Positions 51,301 through 61,743 of a stretch of DNA of 64,000 bases are shown piece after piece. Each line of letters starts with the position of its first letter. The first letter of the stretch is position 1. Below the pieces are notes generated by a model that did no database searches, was not told where the DNA came from, and saw nothing but the letters and a program-made list of their open reading frames with translations. Source of the stretch: Branchiostoma floridae (Eukaryota; Chordata; Leptocardii; Amphioxiformes; Branchiostomatidae); contig NC_049979.1 in assembly GCF_000003815.2 (NCBI RefSeq), forward strand, positions 4,359,293-4,423,292, given 5' to 3'. The position numbers and the translations under genes were made by a program.

Positions 51301-54300
51301 ATTATAGTTGACTTACAGGAGAACGTGTAAAGGGAGTACTGTAAAATTAATGCATTTAAGCTTGCGGGGATTTAATTTCATGGTATTTTTGAGTTTTCGC
51401 GATGGTTTTAAGTTCGCGGGGATGTGGCCACCGTAAAAAAACTGTGAACAAAAACTAACGCAAGCAATTATGCATTAATTTTACAGCACTGAAATTTATG
51501 TTGCATATGTTGCATATTACAACTGCTTTAGGTGTGACATCATTTTTTGCAACCATACACTGTTCACGATGTTCAAATAGGATAGTGTGAACATGGCAAA
51601 ATCTTTCTTTCTAGTAGAATGCATGGGTTGAAATTCCTACAAACATTTAGTTTACATGAGTAGATGATAGCCAGTCAGCTACAACTCTATTCTTATTACC
51701 CCAGAATTTAAGAACATGTTTTTCCCCATAGGCACAGTCTTTTGGTTATCAAGTTCAATATTCTGTCTCCGTCAATGTCTCTTCCTAAAATTATATCATT
51801 AGTGACTGCAATGACTTGCAATGGATTATTTATACTGATGTCTTACTTACTTAGGGTACATGTTAGTGTCAGGTAGTTTGTCCTTTTGAGAAGAACATCA
51901 TCAATGATGAACATTTGTTGGGGACAAGGTTACAAGTCTTTGTCTGGTCTTGTGTCAATTTGACACTGCAGCAACAGTTCTTATCAACAGTCCATTTAAC
52001 TTTAAGTTTATGTACAATGTACTTATATTATGGATTTGCTGATAGTTGCCTGGTAGTTAATAACACGTAATGATTCCCATTGATTAGTTTTTAATGATGA
52101 CAAACGCTAAGATATGTAGATTACCAAGTGCTTAGGTCTTAAGAGGACGTTCAGGACTTGGGAACATATTTAGCATTCAGTTGTCATTGTTGAATGTCGA
52201 TAGTGGTGGAATTTCGGCAAAGCTCCTGGTAAGTAGTGGAAGTTACAGTAATATTATGTATCTTTGTGGTTAGTTGAAGATAAATGTCTTTGTCTTTCAT
52301 GGTTAGTCGAAGATACAGATCTTTGTCATTCATACCCTGGCTGCTTGTACATTGTACTATGTTGCTTTATAGGCAATACTGGTAAACAACCTCACATGAT
52401 ACTTGCTACCGACCATGTCTATAAGACGCGATCTACACACAGTTTTTCCCGATATCGGCGAGCCTACTACCTCTCGCCGACAGCTTTTTTTCAGCGTCTA
52501 GATGCAACTACTATATCGCCATTACTATATCGGGAAAATTTCTCCCGAATGGTCCGGACCATTCGTAAGCCATCTAACGATACCTTAGCAGGGGTCCCCA
52601 ACATGTTCTGCGCGCGTGTAGATGCTCCCCGAATTCGCGAAGCTCATTAGCATATAACTACAGTTAACGCGGGCTCATTAGCATATAACGCGGGAACAGC
52701 GGCATATTAGCGCGGGAGAGCAAGATGGCGGAGGGGAAAGCTGGGCGCTCCCGTTGCACATAGAGCCATGCAGAAACCGCCTTTCTTATAAGTGTATGGT
52801 CGGAGGAGGAGATCCCAAAAGGACGCGGGATTCCTTGGTACACCCCGGTGTACAGGCTCTCCACCCTCCGCCACAATCAGGGCAGCGAGAAAGAACGCTG
52901 CGTTCACTCTAGCCGGCCGCTGTCGTCTCTCCCTGTATCTCAATCGCCTCCTGCGCCCTACCCTTGCATTCTGATGTTTATAGTTTTGATACAGTGTGCC
53001 ATGACCCCATACCTTCACCCAATTGATGTTAACCTATACGACTGATCCATTATTAGTGTTTATCATTGTTTATGCAAATGAAGTCCTCATTTGCATTAAG
53101 TCATCCACAGTCCTCCTTACTTAAGGAATCACAATTTTACTGTCAAAAGAAAGGAAGAATATTCTAGAATCCAATCCTTCCTTCTTATTACTTAAACTCA
53201 TAATCATACCAACTGCTGCAAAAATACAAGATTTAAAGCTTCCCAGATTGTGGCGTCCTATCTTAGCCTGAGTACCACCCTCCATAGTCACTGCAGGCTC
53301 AAGGCTCAATACTTTCGCTCGCTAACCACTGAGTCTGTTTAGCAAGCGAAAGTATTGAGCCAGCGGTCATTACGGAGTATGGTACTCAGGCTAATCCTGT
53401 CAAGTAACGACGAATCAAAATGTGTTGCATCATACTATTTGTAACACTGAGCGTAAAAAAGGTTTATGGACAGTAAGAAATCCATTTTGTGTTCAAAGAT
53501 GTCCTGAAGATCAATAGGTCCAAATTTCATTCATCGATACCTTACTATTTTCTGACAACTATTGACGGAGCACAGTGAACTCGAGTGTGTAAAAAATAAG
53601 CATCTGATTCTGAATTTACGGCATCCCCAGTTGATTGTGTTTGCATGAGAGAAGACGGTCCCCACACATTCATCATGACCTTGCAAGGTGGATGGGAGTG
53701 AAGGTCCATTGTTTGCCTGTCAGACATTAGTGAAACAGACATGCCTACTGACGCAGAGGCACAGGGGTTATCAGCAAGGCCAAGAACATTAGCTGAGTTC
53801 GGAAATGCTACAGATGTCACGTTTATCAGGGCTCAAAATACCACCTGCACATGCAGGTTGGTGCAGGTAAAATTGAAGCTGTGCAGGTATTTCTGGTGTC
53901 TACCTGCACACTGTGGGACCGCGTGGCACGATCGGGAGTGCGTTGGTCTTGGGCCCGAGAGGTCCCGGGTTCAAATCCGCTTGCCGTGTTACCGATCTTG
54001 TGCCCTTGGGAAAGGCACTTTACACGACTTTCCTCACCTAACTCAGGTGTAAATGAGTACATAGCTGCGGCTAGTGGCAGTGACAGGCCTTTGTGGTGGT
54101 GAAAGGCCATAGGGGCATGTTCGGGCATGACGCACCCGCCATGACACACGAGTCAGGGGTAGGAGGAACCCCTTGCATCCTTGGTCGGAAGTCCTCCTAG
54201 GAGACGGAAACTCCAAACAACAAACCTCTGTGGATCTGCCGCTACCAGCCCAAAGCTGCCTAGGCAGATCCGTGTAATGAGTTGTATCATTGGCAAACCT

Positions 54301-57300
54301 GCACCTAACCTGCACTGGTCCATGTACTGGGTTTACATGTCATGTTTCATGATGGGGACTTTACTTTCTGCAATGTACTGTTACCACCTATGAAGTATAG
54401 AAAGAAGTAATGGCAATAGTTTCTGAACAGATTTTAGTATGATCAATACTTTCTAAACTCAGGGTGGTGCAGGTGATTTTCACCTGTGCAGGTATGCAGA
54501 AGAAGGTATTTCAGGCCCTGTTTGTAACCTCAGTAACAGTGGCTCCCTTTGCCAGTACTGCAACATGTTTCTTCAGAAAATCTTCTCGTCATGTCTACTG
54601 GTAGGCAAACAAAAGAAATGTTTGTTTACACCTAAAACTTAATAAGAAGCTGTACTTAGCCCTGAAACTGTCACAGCGGTATGGCATGCCATGTCATTTT
54701 CTTAAGACAGGCAATTGTCTTTTGTTTGCCTTGCATCTATTTTCATGTACAATTTACGAATTTTCTAGCATGCAATATGGACATTTATCAATGACATCTT
54801 ATGTGACCACATGACTTGTTGTACAGAGTGTGTGTGGTTCTTTTGCGTGCTTGTGTGCAATGTTGTAACTACTTCACAAAAGCCACTATTGATTGAGGAG
54901 AGGTGGCGTGTGCTATGGCTCAGACATCTTGGCTAGATACATGTAGACGGGCTTTTGTGTGCTTTGCCTCTCCTTAGAGATAGTTGCTGTTGTGAAATTA
55001 ATAATAGTTGTTTTATGGCTAGTTTACGTTGGGTGCAGTTGTCGCAAAGTGACGTACCGTAGTTTAGTCGATGACTTGAACCTATGGGAAAATTTGGTGG
55101 TAGCAATCTTTTGCTGCAGTAGACTATTCTATGCTGTTGCTTTAGCTTTGCTACTCATGAAATGGCATTAGAAGAAATAGGGAAAGGCTAACTATGCATG
55201 ATTGAATATGGACGGCTGCAGATTTTATATAAAACTGTAGAAAATGAAATCAAAGGTCCTTCCCCTAGCTTGTCTTGCAATCATTTTGTTTTGTATTTGA
55301 TTCAGTTCTTTCAATGTTTAGTGTTTACTGTAGTTGTGAAGAAAACAACCAGCTGGAAATAACTGAGCTGTGTTGTTTCCAAGAAACCTCATAGATATAC
55401 TCCATAATTCATGAAGTATGATTGAGTGATTAATCATTGTTGTCCTCATTACTGTAGTTTTGTGTAGAAAAGAGGTCGTTCATAGATCCAAATCTTAAAG
55501 GTAGAAACAAGTGTTCCAACTGTCATGAATATGGAAGAAAGACTCCATCCAGCTTTGCATGCATACGCAAACCAAAATTGGCCAATTAGTCTCCATTGCA
55601 ATAGAAGAGGGTCTGCATGCTCTTTTCCTTTCGTAGGGCGTAGGCAGCCTATTTTTATTTCCCGTAATTCCTAGGGAAAGCGGTCTTATTCACGTAATTC
55701 GTAGCGAGGCAACCAAATTTTGCGTAGCTGCCTTCCTTTGTTTTGCGTAATACGTAGGGGGATCTTCTGAATTCAGCATAAAGCGTTGTGTGAGACCCCC
55801 CCCATGCAGGCCCTCATAGAAGACAAGAATTTACAGTGTACAGAATCTGGCTCACTTCTTCCGGCTGAAGTTGGGAACATTTGGGGAACCATGGAGCTGA
55901 TCAGGCATGTAAGAGTGGCCATGGCTGTTTGGTTGACCTGTATGAACTTCAAGACAACTGCAGCTAACCATGGCACCAGAATAAACACTTCTTTACCATG
56001 CCAATATACCTGCTAAAGGTGGAACAGAGATACATGTTGATTGATTTGGTTGTGTTGTCACTAGTTATAAGCGCCCCCTAGTGTGCCATATCATTTCTGC
56101 AGCATGTAGATGTAGATCTAGATGTAGATAGTAACAGTTACTGTAAAATTTGATGCATTTGATTTCGGGGAATTTGATTTTGCGGTATGGAGAAAATGGA
56201 GTGTTTGTGGTGGTTCTGAGTTTGTAGTACATGTGTATCACTATAGCCACCTACCCAGCTGATAGGTGAGAACATGATAATCATGTATGCTTATCAATGT
56301 GGAGGACATTTTATGATGGATCTTTGTTTTTATTCCAATAAAATATTGTCTGAAACAGTTATGTGTAACTCTAATTCCCTTAGAAATCCACTAAAAAATG
56401 CAGGGTATGCCATTTCAGAAAGTTTGATTTTCAAAATTTTGCCTCAAGCAAAATACTAATGAGGGTCTAGTGTATTGACTGCCATATCTTTACACCAATG
56501 AAAACTGAATTACTATTTGTTAATTCTCTCTATGCCTGGTTGATACTTACTTTCCAGTAATTGATATTAAACCATCATTTTAACTTAAGACGCTTTTGTT
56601 TAGAATGGATGAATACACAGATATTCCTGGTAAACTTGAATTGGTATTGTATATGCCTTTCTCCGTAATGACATCAAACTTCAGTCCCAGAATTGCTTTA
56701 ATTGTACATCACCATGATGTTGTTCAAGTGCATGATAGGAACTGTACTGTTCCCACCTTTTGTGTTTTCCTGACGGCAGCTTCTAAGTAGAAAATAAATT
56801 AGCTTGTGCACATGTTCAAAGGAACTGATGCTATCTAGGACATTGTTGAGACACAATTATCAAATATCAAGAGGCAATAATCTGGCCGCAGGCGTACCTT
56901 TAGAATATTAGCTGTACAGCCACACCCTTGTCATACAAAATGTCTGCACTGACTGTATGATATGAACGTGTGTGTCTTGGATCTGGCTTCTAAGAGTCAG
57001 GATAGTAACCAATCTATCTTCAACCTTGAAAACAATTATAGTATTGTCCTCCATGTTAGGTCAGGCAGAAATAATTGTACCTGACATCAGCCATGCTAGG
57101 ACAGGGATAGATATAAAATACATTTTATTTCATGGTACAGTCTTTCTGTACCTCACATTGTGATTTAAAAATAATTTTTCTCAGGCCTCAGATTGCAGTT
57201 ATTATTTTCAGGCCTAGGAAAAAAATGTTGTGTTTCCTGTTTCCCTACCTACCCTAAAAAAACCTGCCGACCCTAGACTTTTTTTTGGGGGTGGGCAGTG

Positions 57301-60300
57301 GAGTCACATAGCTTCCAGTTATAATTTTTATTTGGCCTGCTTCCTATTGAAGTAAAACACTGCTTGTCCCATCTAATGAAGGATAAATGTATCTATCATG
57401 CACAAAATTAAAGTTTGACATTGAAAAACAAGTGTCATCATACCTTTCAGTTTACTTTGTTCAACTGTATTGTAAATATGTATCACTAGAATTTTGGCCA
57501 GCCTAAAAAAAATACAAGAAAAAAAAAACTTAAGATAATCCCTACCTACCGACACTAATTTTTTCAGGACTGAAACAGGAAACACAACATTTTTTTTTCC
57601 TAGGCCTCAGTTCAGCATTTATGAAGACATGTATGGATTATGAAGAAGATAGGGCTTAACCAAAATTATCATATAGCCAGGAGGCGTGGACCAATCAGAA
57701 GGCCCCATTTCATGTTGGTTATAGATGGAAAATCATTAACAGCCATGCATTAATAGTTTCATTAACACACACGTGAATTAATGGCTTTTGAAAGATTGAA
57801 CCAATCAGAAGGACAGGCAGAGTGGGACAAGGGACAATGCAGGGGGGTGGCGGCTCCTTCTGTTAACATATGGCAGTTATAGCATTAATGCCCCACCTGT
57901 TCCTCGGTGTATATGGTGTCATAACGCCTGGTCCTTTGCTATAACCACCAAATAAAACCACCGAGTGAGCCATGTACACCTTGGGGCGAGCCATATTCAC
58001 CTTGGGGTGGGTCATTAACCCTTAATTATGCAACACACAGAAGTTATCTAAATCAGGTAGTCTTTTGATAGTTACTTCGAGTCATTGCATGTCCTTGCAT
58101 CCACTGTCATGCTCTGGTTAAGGACAAAGGGAAACAAAGGCTAAGCAGGCATACAAAGCTCACTCAAGGCCATATCTTATCATTGAAAAGCTTCAGCCTG
58201 TTGTCTAGCACAATGGGAATGTAAGAAAGATAGATAAGTTGGACTGTGATCAACCGTTGGATGAATCCTCAGGTTTGTGGATATGGTGTAATTCTTTTAT
58301 CAGTGATAGCAGTTGCTGTTTGAAACTGCTAGGTATACTATTAACTATCGTCATCCAACAAGGTTTATATCTGTATACTTTACAGTGCTTTCCTTGTTTC
58401 CTTGCTTTGCTAGATAAAAAGATGACTATGTGGCCCTTTGTAAGATATTTTTAGGAATGGGAAAGACATGTAGGAGGGTTACCTTCAATTGTTAAATGTC
58501 GGTGTTAAAGCTGTTCTCCACTTGTTTGTTTTTTTAGTTCCTGTTACACAGTTTATTTATGTACCTCAATGGACTTTGATAGTAAATTTAAGTACATTAA
58601 GACATGTAAAACCCCTGCATGGTATACATAGGAAAATAGATTAAAGAATGTCTAGACGTTAGAAATCCCTCCAGTAATTGTAAAAAGCCATTTTCATCCC
58701 ATACTATGCCAGGGTTGGACAAGTTTTCTAAAATTTACTTGTCCTATCAGGCAAGTACATAAAAAATTTACTTGCCCGAAGCAGCTTTTCACTTGCCCGA
58801 AATTTGAATGAAATTTTTCTGTATATTTTCATCGATGGAATTCTTGTTATTGTTATTTTCTTCGTTAACTAATGCTTGATGCCATGACTGTGAAAAGTAT
58901 CAAGTATCAGAATCTCACTCGATGGAAAAAATCTAACTTGCCCGATCGGGCAAGTAAGGTAGGATATGCACTTGCCCGATTGTCTTTTTCACTTGCCCGG
59001 GACAATAGGGCTAGTGGACTTGTCCAACCCTGTATGCACCTTTGTATTAAGTAGATTAGCCTTATAGAACTATAGATGCCATGCTTTGTACCTTGTACAA
59101 TTGTTGCGCAATTAAGTTATTATATTGTGTAATATCTTTCATGTTCACCTGTCTGCCCAGGTACCTCGCCCCAAGCAGGAGATGCAGCCTCCTATCAAAC
59201 CCAAGAACACCTGGGGTTTTGGCGAGGACGAGGGGTCGGACGTTTCTGGCAAGCGGGGACGCCGCCGGGGCAAAGGTTACAACGGGAGGGACGATTCTCC
59301 CAACTCAGGTGAGAGAAACGCACATCCAGATAGATCAGGATCAAACATTACCCTGTCTGTACAAGGGGCCAGGGTTGTAGCCAGCACCCGTCCTTCCGTC
59401 CTTTGATGGAATTTTGCAGCTGGGGCCGGAAAAAAGATTTGCCCATTCCGTCCTCTATGACAGACAAAAATCAGTAAGTGAAGATAATAATAAAACTGTC
59501 TTCCTTGTGTAATTTTTCACCAAAACAGATGCTGTTGAACAGCTTAATCTACCAGCAAAATTTACACCTCAAAATGCAGGAAATAGCGTGTCAGAGGGTC
59601 TAGATTTCGAGGGGAACATTCCCCTGGACCCCCTAGGAATGTCGCGCCTTCGGAGCTCGATAGTATTCAAAATCGAGGGGACGGAAAATGATTTTAGGCT
59701 GGCTACAACCCTGCAAGGGGCAATCATTACATACGAGGGTGGTTCAAATTGAGATATTTCAATCTCAAGACGATATATGCCTTTACCTTGGTGCCAAATT
59801 TCAACTCATTCAATGGAAAAATAAGCATGATATAAAACCTGTGGCGTTACTTTCTGAATCACCCTGAGGCTCGTAGTAGGAAAAGGAGCTAGCAGGTGGT
59901 GAGAAGGTATAAACCAGAACCTTTATAGATTCGTATAACACTCATTATGACCATGCTAATTTTTTCTACACTAAATGGCTTTTAATTTGTTTTGTTTATT
60001 CTGCTTTGTACATTGTCAAGTCTCATCAGAAAGGCTGTGTTGGGTGTTATAGAGTCTGAATATCTGGTTTACGACTAACGTGTTGTTTCTTCATCCTGGA
60101 GAAGTGCATTGGTTGGATGCGTGCCTGTTGATTGGCAGATGCCTTTTGACATTTAGAGATGGTATCTAAATATGTACACACCCAAACGTGAGGTAATATG
60201 GTAAATTCCATGGAGCAGAAGTCTATTGAGGAGAAATGCGTTTTTTCTGTCACAATTGATTCATCTTGGAAAGAGGTATTTTCAGACATGAAAAAGCTAA

Positions 60301-61743
60301 TAAGGACTAGACTTCAGCTCCCAGGCAAGTATGTAATGCTAGTTCACCTTTATCTGTGGAGTAACATTTATCCGTTGCTTTTGAAAATAGGGTATTCAGA
60401 GACATTGAGTCGAAGGACGGTGGTTTCAAATTGCAACATTTTGAAAATATTGCAGTCTGAAAGTATAATTCGTCAAATTGGTATCCCTAAATGCCTTGTT
60501 TTGAAATGCAATGGATATAGGTTATCCTACGGATAAAGGTGGACTAGCGTTATATAAAGAAAGCATGATGTATTAATGTATCTATAGCGTGGTTCAGGTG
60601 TACATGTGAGACTTAAGATTCAGATTTATAGGTAGATGGGTGGCAGTGTATGCATATAGAATTTTGGTGCACTTCATTTTTTAGATGCCAGCTCCCCTTC
60701 ATAGCTTTTCCAAATTAACGCTAGTTCACCTTTAGTTCAACCTATGTCCGTTGTACAAAATGTATATAGAAGACATTTAGGGATATCCAGTCGATGAACA
60801 GTGGTTGCGCACTTCAGTATTAAAAAAAAAATATTACAAGTTGAAACCACCGTCCGTCGATTTGCAACTTGATATCCCTGGATTTTTAATACAATGGATA
60901 CAGGTGAACTAGCGTTATAGTCTTTGGGGCCTTTTTGTCTTGAGATGAATTCATTTGGAAAGAGAAGGCCAGGGAAAGAAGTAGGGATGCAGGGAAGAAT
61001 AAGATGTTTACTTTCCATATTATGTATGCTGGGTTTGCCATATGGAAACACAAAGACAGGTAAATTACAGACTGAGGACCCATACATATGATATGGTTGT
61101 AGATTGGATATACATATACTATAGACCCAGCAGCTGTAGGCTAGGTGACAGTGTTAAGTTGATTTATGTCTCTGCAAACCATTTCAGCCACAAGCAATAT
61201 GCTTCTTTGTGTTGGATGTTGGGCATTTTCCTGGAATGTTCGGGTTGTATGAAATGAGCTATCAGGTTGTGTGAAGTGAGTTTTTAGGTTGTATGAAATG
61301 AGCTATCAGGTTGTGTGAAGTGAGTTTTCAGGTTGTATGAAATGAGCTTTCAGGTTGTGTGAAGTGAGTTTTCAGGTTGTATGAAATGAGTTTTCAGGTT
61401 GTGTGAAGTGATTTTTCAGGTTGTATGAAATGAGCTATCAGGTTGTATGAAGTGAGCTTTCAGGTTGTGTGAAGCGAGTTTTTAGGTTGTATGAAGTGAG
61501 CTTTCAGGTTGTGTGAAGTGATTTTTCAGGTTGTATGAAATGAACATCTGACCACAGCTGTGTGCCTTCCCTCCTCCCCAGGATCCCAGCCATCGGGCTC
61601 CTACAAGAAGGAGTATCTTAAGAAGCTGGAGTACAATGCCCGTGTGGCCACCCTGTCTGGATCCCATCCCCGCGGGCGTGTGGTGCCGCTTGAGCAGGAC
61701 TCCGCACCCTCCAGCGCCACCGCCACACCAGCCTCAGACAAAG
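34352..61743 (+). CDS. TOGARAM1: TOGARAM1 (crescerin-1), 5' part; gene continues past the right edge
   Basis: Visible coding exons are 34352-36352, 59161-59308 and 61582-61743. They give about 770 residues, against about 1,720 in the human protein. The first exon holds TOG1 (about residues 20-240) and TOG2 (about 310-555), both made of paired HEAT-like helices, then a Ser/Pro-rich linker with the family motif SAGRARNKLPWEE near residue 630. The pair ADTEWIL and LPWEE match vertebrate TOGARAM1. Family knowledge: its TOG domains bind tubulin and shape ciliary axoneme length; human mutations cause a Joubert-type ciliopathy. The start is the first ATG after an in-frame TGA at 34328. TOG3 and TOG4 must lie outside the window. 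Intron 1 is 22.8 kb and repeat-rich. Confidence 0.93.
36934..37461. mobile_element. CAGGGCTCGAAA-ended element carrying a nested MITE
   Basis: The ends CAGGGCTCGAAATTAAC and its near-complement are flanked by gatgt. The TTCGCGG MITE at 37107-37304 is inserted within it. It lies in TOGARAM1 intron 1. Confidence 0.75.
37107..37304. mobile_element. TTCGCGG-family MITE, nested
   Basis: Runs from tactgttaatgcataaatg to aaatgcatttacagta. It is inserted into the element at 36934-37461. It is opposite in orientation to the copy at 428-641. Confidence 0.8.
37493..37690. repeat. 49-bp tandem repeat, 4 copies (TOGARAM1 intron 1)
   Basis: The motif agagtgtagtcagggtatat recurs at 37500, 37549, 37598 and 37647, an exact 49-bp step. 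Copies differ at only a few positions. Confidence 0.93.
39839..40673. mobile_element. element with ggctattgacacacc ends
   Basis: ggctattgacacacc (39839) and ggtgtgtcaatagcc (40659) are perfect inverted ends about 835 bp apart. A near-palindromic solo pair of the same end sits just outside at 39803-39833. The interior holds the tRNA-like fragment at 40045. Confidence 0.65.
40045..40112 (+). mobile_element. tRNA-like Pol III promoter fragment
   Basis: An A-box-like tggcgtagtgga (40045) and a B-box-like gattcgagtcc (40098) are 53 bp apart, followed by T-runs. The acceptor ends do not pair, so it is not a functional tRNA. It may be a SINE head inside the larger element at 39839-40673. Confidence 0.4.
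41413..41773. mobile_element. PIF/Harbinger-like MITE, TAA target duplication
   Basis: The ends GGCACTATCTACACACAG and, on the other strand, GGCCCAATCTACACACAG are flanked by taa on both sides (41410-41412, 41774-41776). A 3-bp TWA duplication is the hallmark of PIF/Harbinger. Confidence 0.8.
46086..46250. repeat. interspersed repeat, copy 1
   Basis: Shares catatagccagg, gtggaccaatcagaagg, agcaaaggaccagg and gggtcattaacccttaatta with 57664-58025, where the middle part is inverted and longer. Class unknown. Confidence 0.6.
47055..47330. mobile_element. fragment related to the octamer-bearing element
   Basis: ttaattatgcaaat with an inverted atttgcataat, then gcagttccaaaattaaatgt and agggggcccaaacctgcccc, resemble 22500-22830. 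Confidence 0.55.
50563..50718. mobile_element. palindromic acctgcac element, near-perfect 8-bp duplication
   Basis: The ends read CAGGGCTCAAAATACA and, on the other strand, CAGCGCTCGAAATACC. The flanks gattaagt and ggttaagt match at 7 of 8. The interior is built from repeated tacctgcac and its complement. Confidence 0.75.
51336..51490. mobile_element. TTCGCGG-family MITE
   Basis: The ends agtactgtaaaattaatgca and its near-complement are well preserved. The interior has lost several CpG sites relative to the other copies. Confidence 0.75.
52425..53020 (-). mobile_element. truncated PIF/Harbinger-like element with possible transposase fragment
   Basis: The left end (gacgcgatctacacacag after taa) and about 230 bp match the MITE at 41413-41773. 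No matching right end is seen. On the minus strand, 53018-52707 is open for 103 codons, with an Arg-rich stretch, a hydrophobic AFFLAALIVAE helix and FWDLLLRPY, reminiscent of animal Harbinger transposase N-termini. I did not compare it to a profile. Confidence 0.45.
53264..53394. mobile_element. 131-bp MITE
   Basis: ttagcctgagtacca and tggtactcaggctaa are perfect inverted ends. Inner arms tcaatactttcgct and agcgaaagtattga also pair, so the whole element can fold into one hairpin. Confidence 0.75.
53827..54520. mobile_element. palindromic acctgcac element interrupted by a SINE
   Basis: This is the same family as 50563-50718, in the opposite orientation. It starts CAGGGCTCAAAATACC and ends tcaggccctg. 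The SINE at 53910-54296 splits it, and about 130 bp of other sequence lies in its right part. Confidence 0.7.
53910..54296 (+). mobile_element. tRNA-derived SINE nested in a palindromic element
   Basis: An A box (tggcacgatcgg, 53924) and B box (ggttcaaatcc, 53968) are 44 bp apart, the canonical tRNA spacing. The flanking acctgcac (53902-53909 and 54297-54304) is a duplicated target. Removing the insert restores the host element seen intact at 50563-50718. Confidence 0.85.
56138..56230. mobile_element. partial TTCGCGG-family MITE
   Basis: Only the left half is present (ttactgtaaaatttgatgca onward), with CpGs mostly decayed to TG or CA. It is a degraded copy. Confidence 0.5.
57210..57608. mobile_element. 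MITE in TOGARAM1 intron 1
   Basis: Second copy of the 28216-28618 family, with ends aggcctaggaaaaaaatgtt and complement. The two genes thus carry sister insertions. Confidence 0.8.
57664..58025. repeat. interspersed repeat, copy 2
   Basis: Longer relative of 46086-46250; the cctggtcctttgctataacc stretch is inverted relative to copy 1, as expected for an element with inverted ends. Confidence 0.6.
58710..59032. mobile_element. CAGGG-ended MITE with tatgc flanks
   Basis: The inverted ends CAGGGTTGGACAAGT are flanked by tatgc on both sides. The interior repeats acttgcccga. The 5-bp duplication differs from the 8-bp hAT-like copies. Confidence 0.75.
59161..59308 (+). CDS. TOGARAM1: TOGARAM1 coding exon 2 (linker)
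   Basis: The acceptor ctgcccag follows a pyrimidine tract, and phase 0 continues exon 1 as VPRPKQEMQPPIKPKNTWGF. It ends DDSPNS plus one base with donor G|gtgaga. The 49 codons are rich in Lys, Arg, Gly and Asp, as expected for the disordered linker between TOG2 and TOG3. Identification rests on phase, codon-like composition and position. Confidence 0.8.
59370..59713. mobile_element. hAT-like MITE in TOGARAM1 intron 2, 8-bp target duplication
   Basis: The ends CAGGGTTGTAGCCAGC are a perfect 16-bp inverted repeat, and caaggggc flanks both sides (59362-59369, 59714-59721). It is the same family as 25306-25635, inserted 61 bp after the exon 2 donor. Confidence 0.88.
60334..60552. mobile_element. 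MITE in TOGARAM1 intron 2, copy 1
   Basis: taatgctagttcaccttt and a near-complementary aaaggtggactagcgttat form the ends. The interior contains ggacggtggtttcaaattgc. A 112-codon open frame across it is a by-product of the repeat. Confidence 0.7.
60716..60918. mobile_element. MITE in TOGARAM1 intron 2, copy 2
   Basis: taacgctagttcacc and ggtgaactagcgtta are perfect ends. It is the same family as copy 1, 163 bp away. Confidence 0.75.
61242..61545. repeat. 22-bp minisatellite before TOGARAM1 exon 3
   Basis: About 14 copies of aggttgtatgaaatgagcta (plus tc) lie here. Two sub-types (tatgaaatgag and tgtgaagtgag) largely alternate, suggesting a 44-bp higher-order unit. The array stops about 37 bp from the exon 3 acceptor, so it may overlap the branch-point zone. 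Confidence 0.93.
61582..61743 (+). CDS. TOGARAM1: TOGARAM1 coding exon 3 (linker)
   Basis: The acceptor cctccccag joins in phase 1 to make GSQPSGSYKKEYLKKLEYN. The 162-nt exon ends PASDK plus one base with donor AAAG|gtattt, so it is symmetric (phase 1-1) and could be skipped without a frameshift. A 22-bp minisatellite ends about 37 bp before its acceptor. Confidence 0.8.

Larger units (their letters stand above)
36353..59160 (+). other. TOGARAM1: TOGARAM1 intron 1 (22.8 kb)
   Basis: Begins gtgagc and ends ctgcccag. It holds the 49-bp tandem repeat and at least ten mobile-element copies listed separately. Stretches at 37.7-39.8, 41.8-46.0, 47.4-50.5 and 54.6-56.1 kb show nothing recognisable beyond short chance frames. 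Confidence 0.75.

Noticed and set aside
60198-60536. 112-codon frame in TOGARAM1 intron 2
   Set aside because: Most of it lies within an inverted-repeat element, without splice sites or family motifs.
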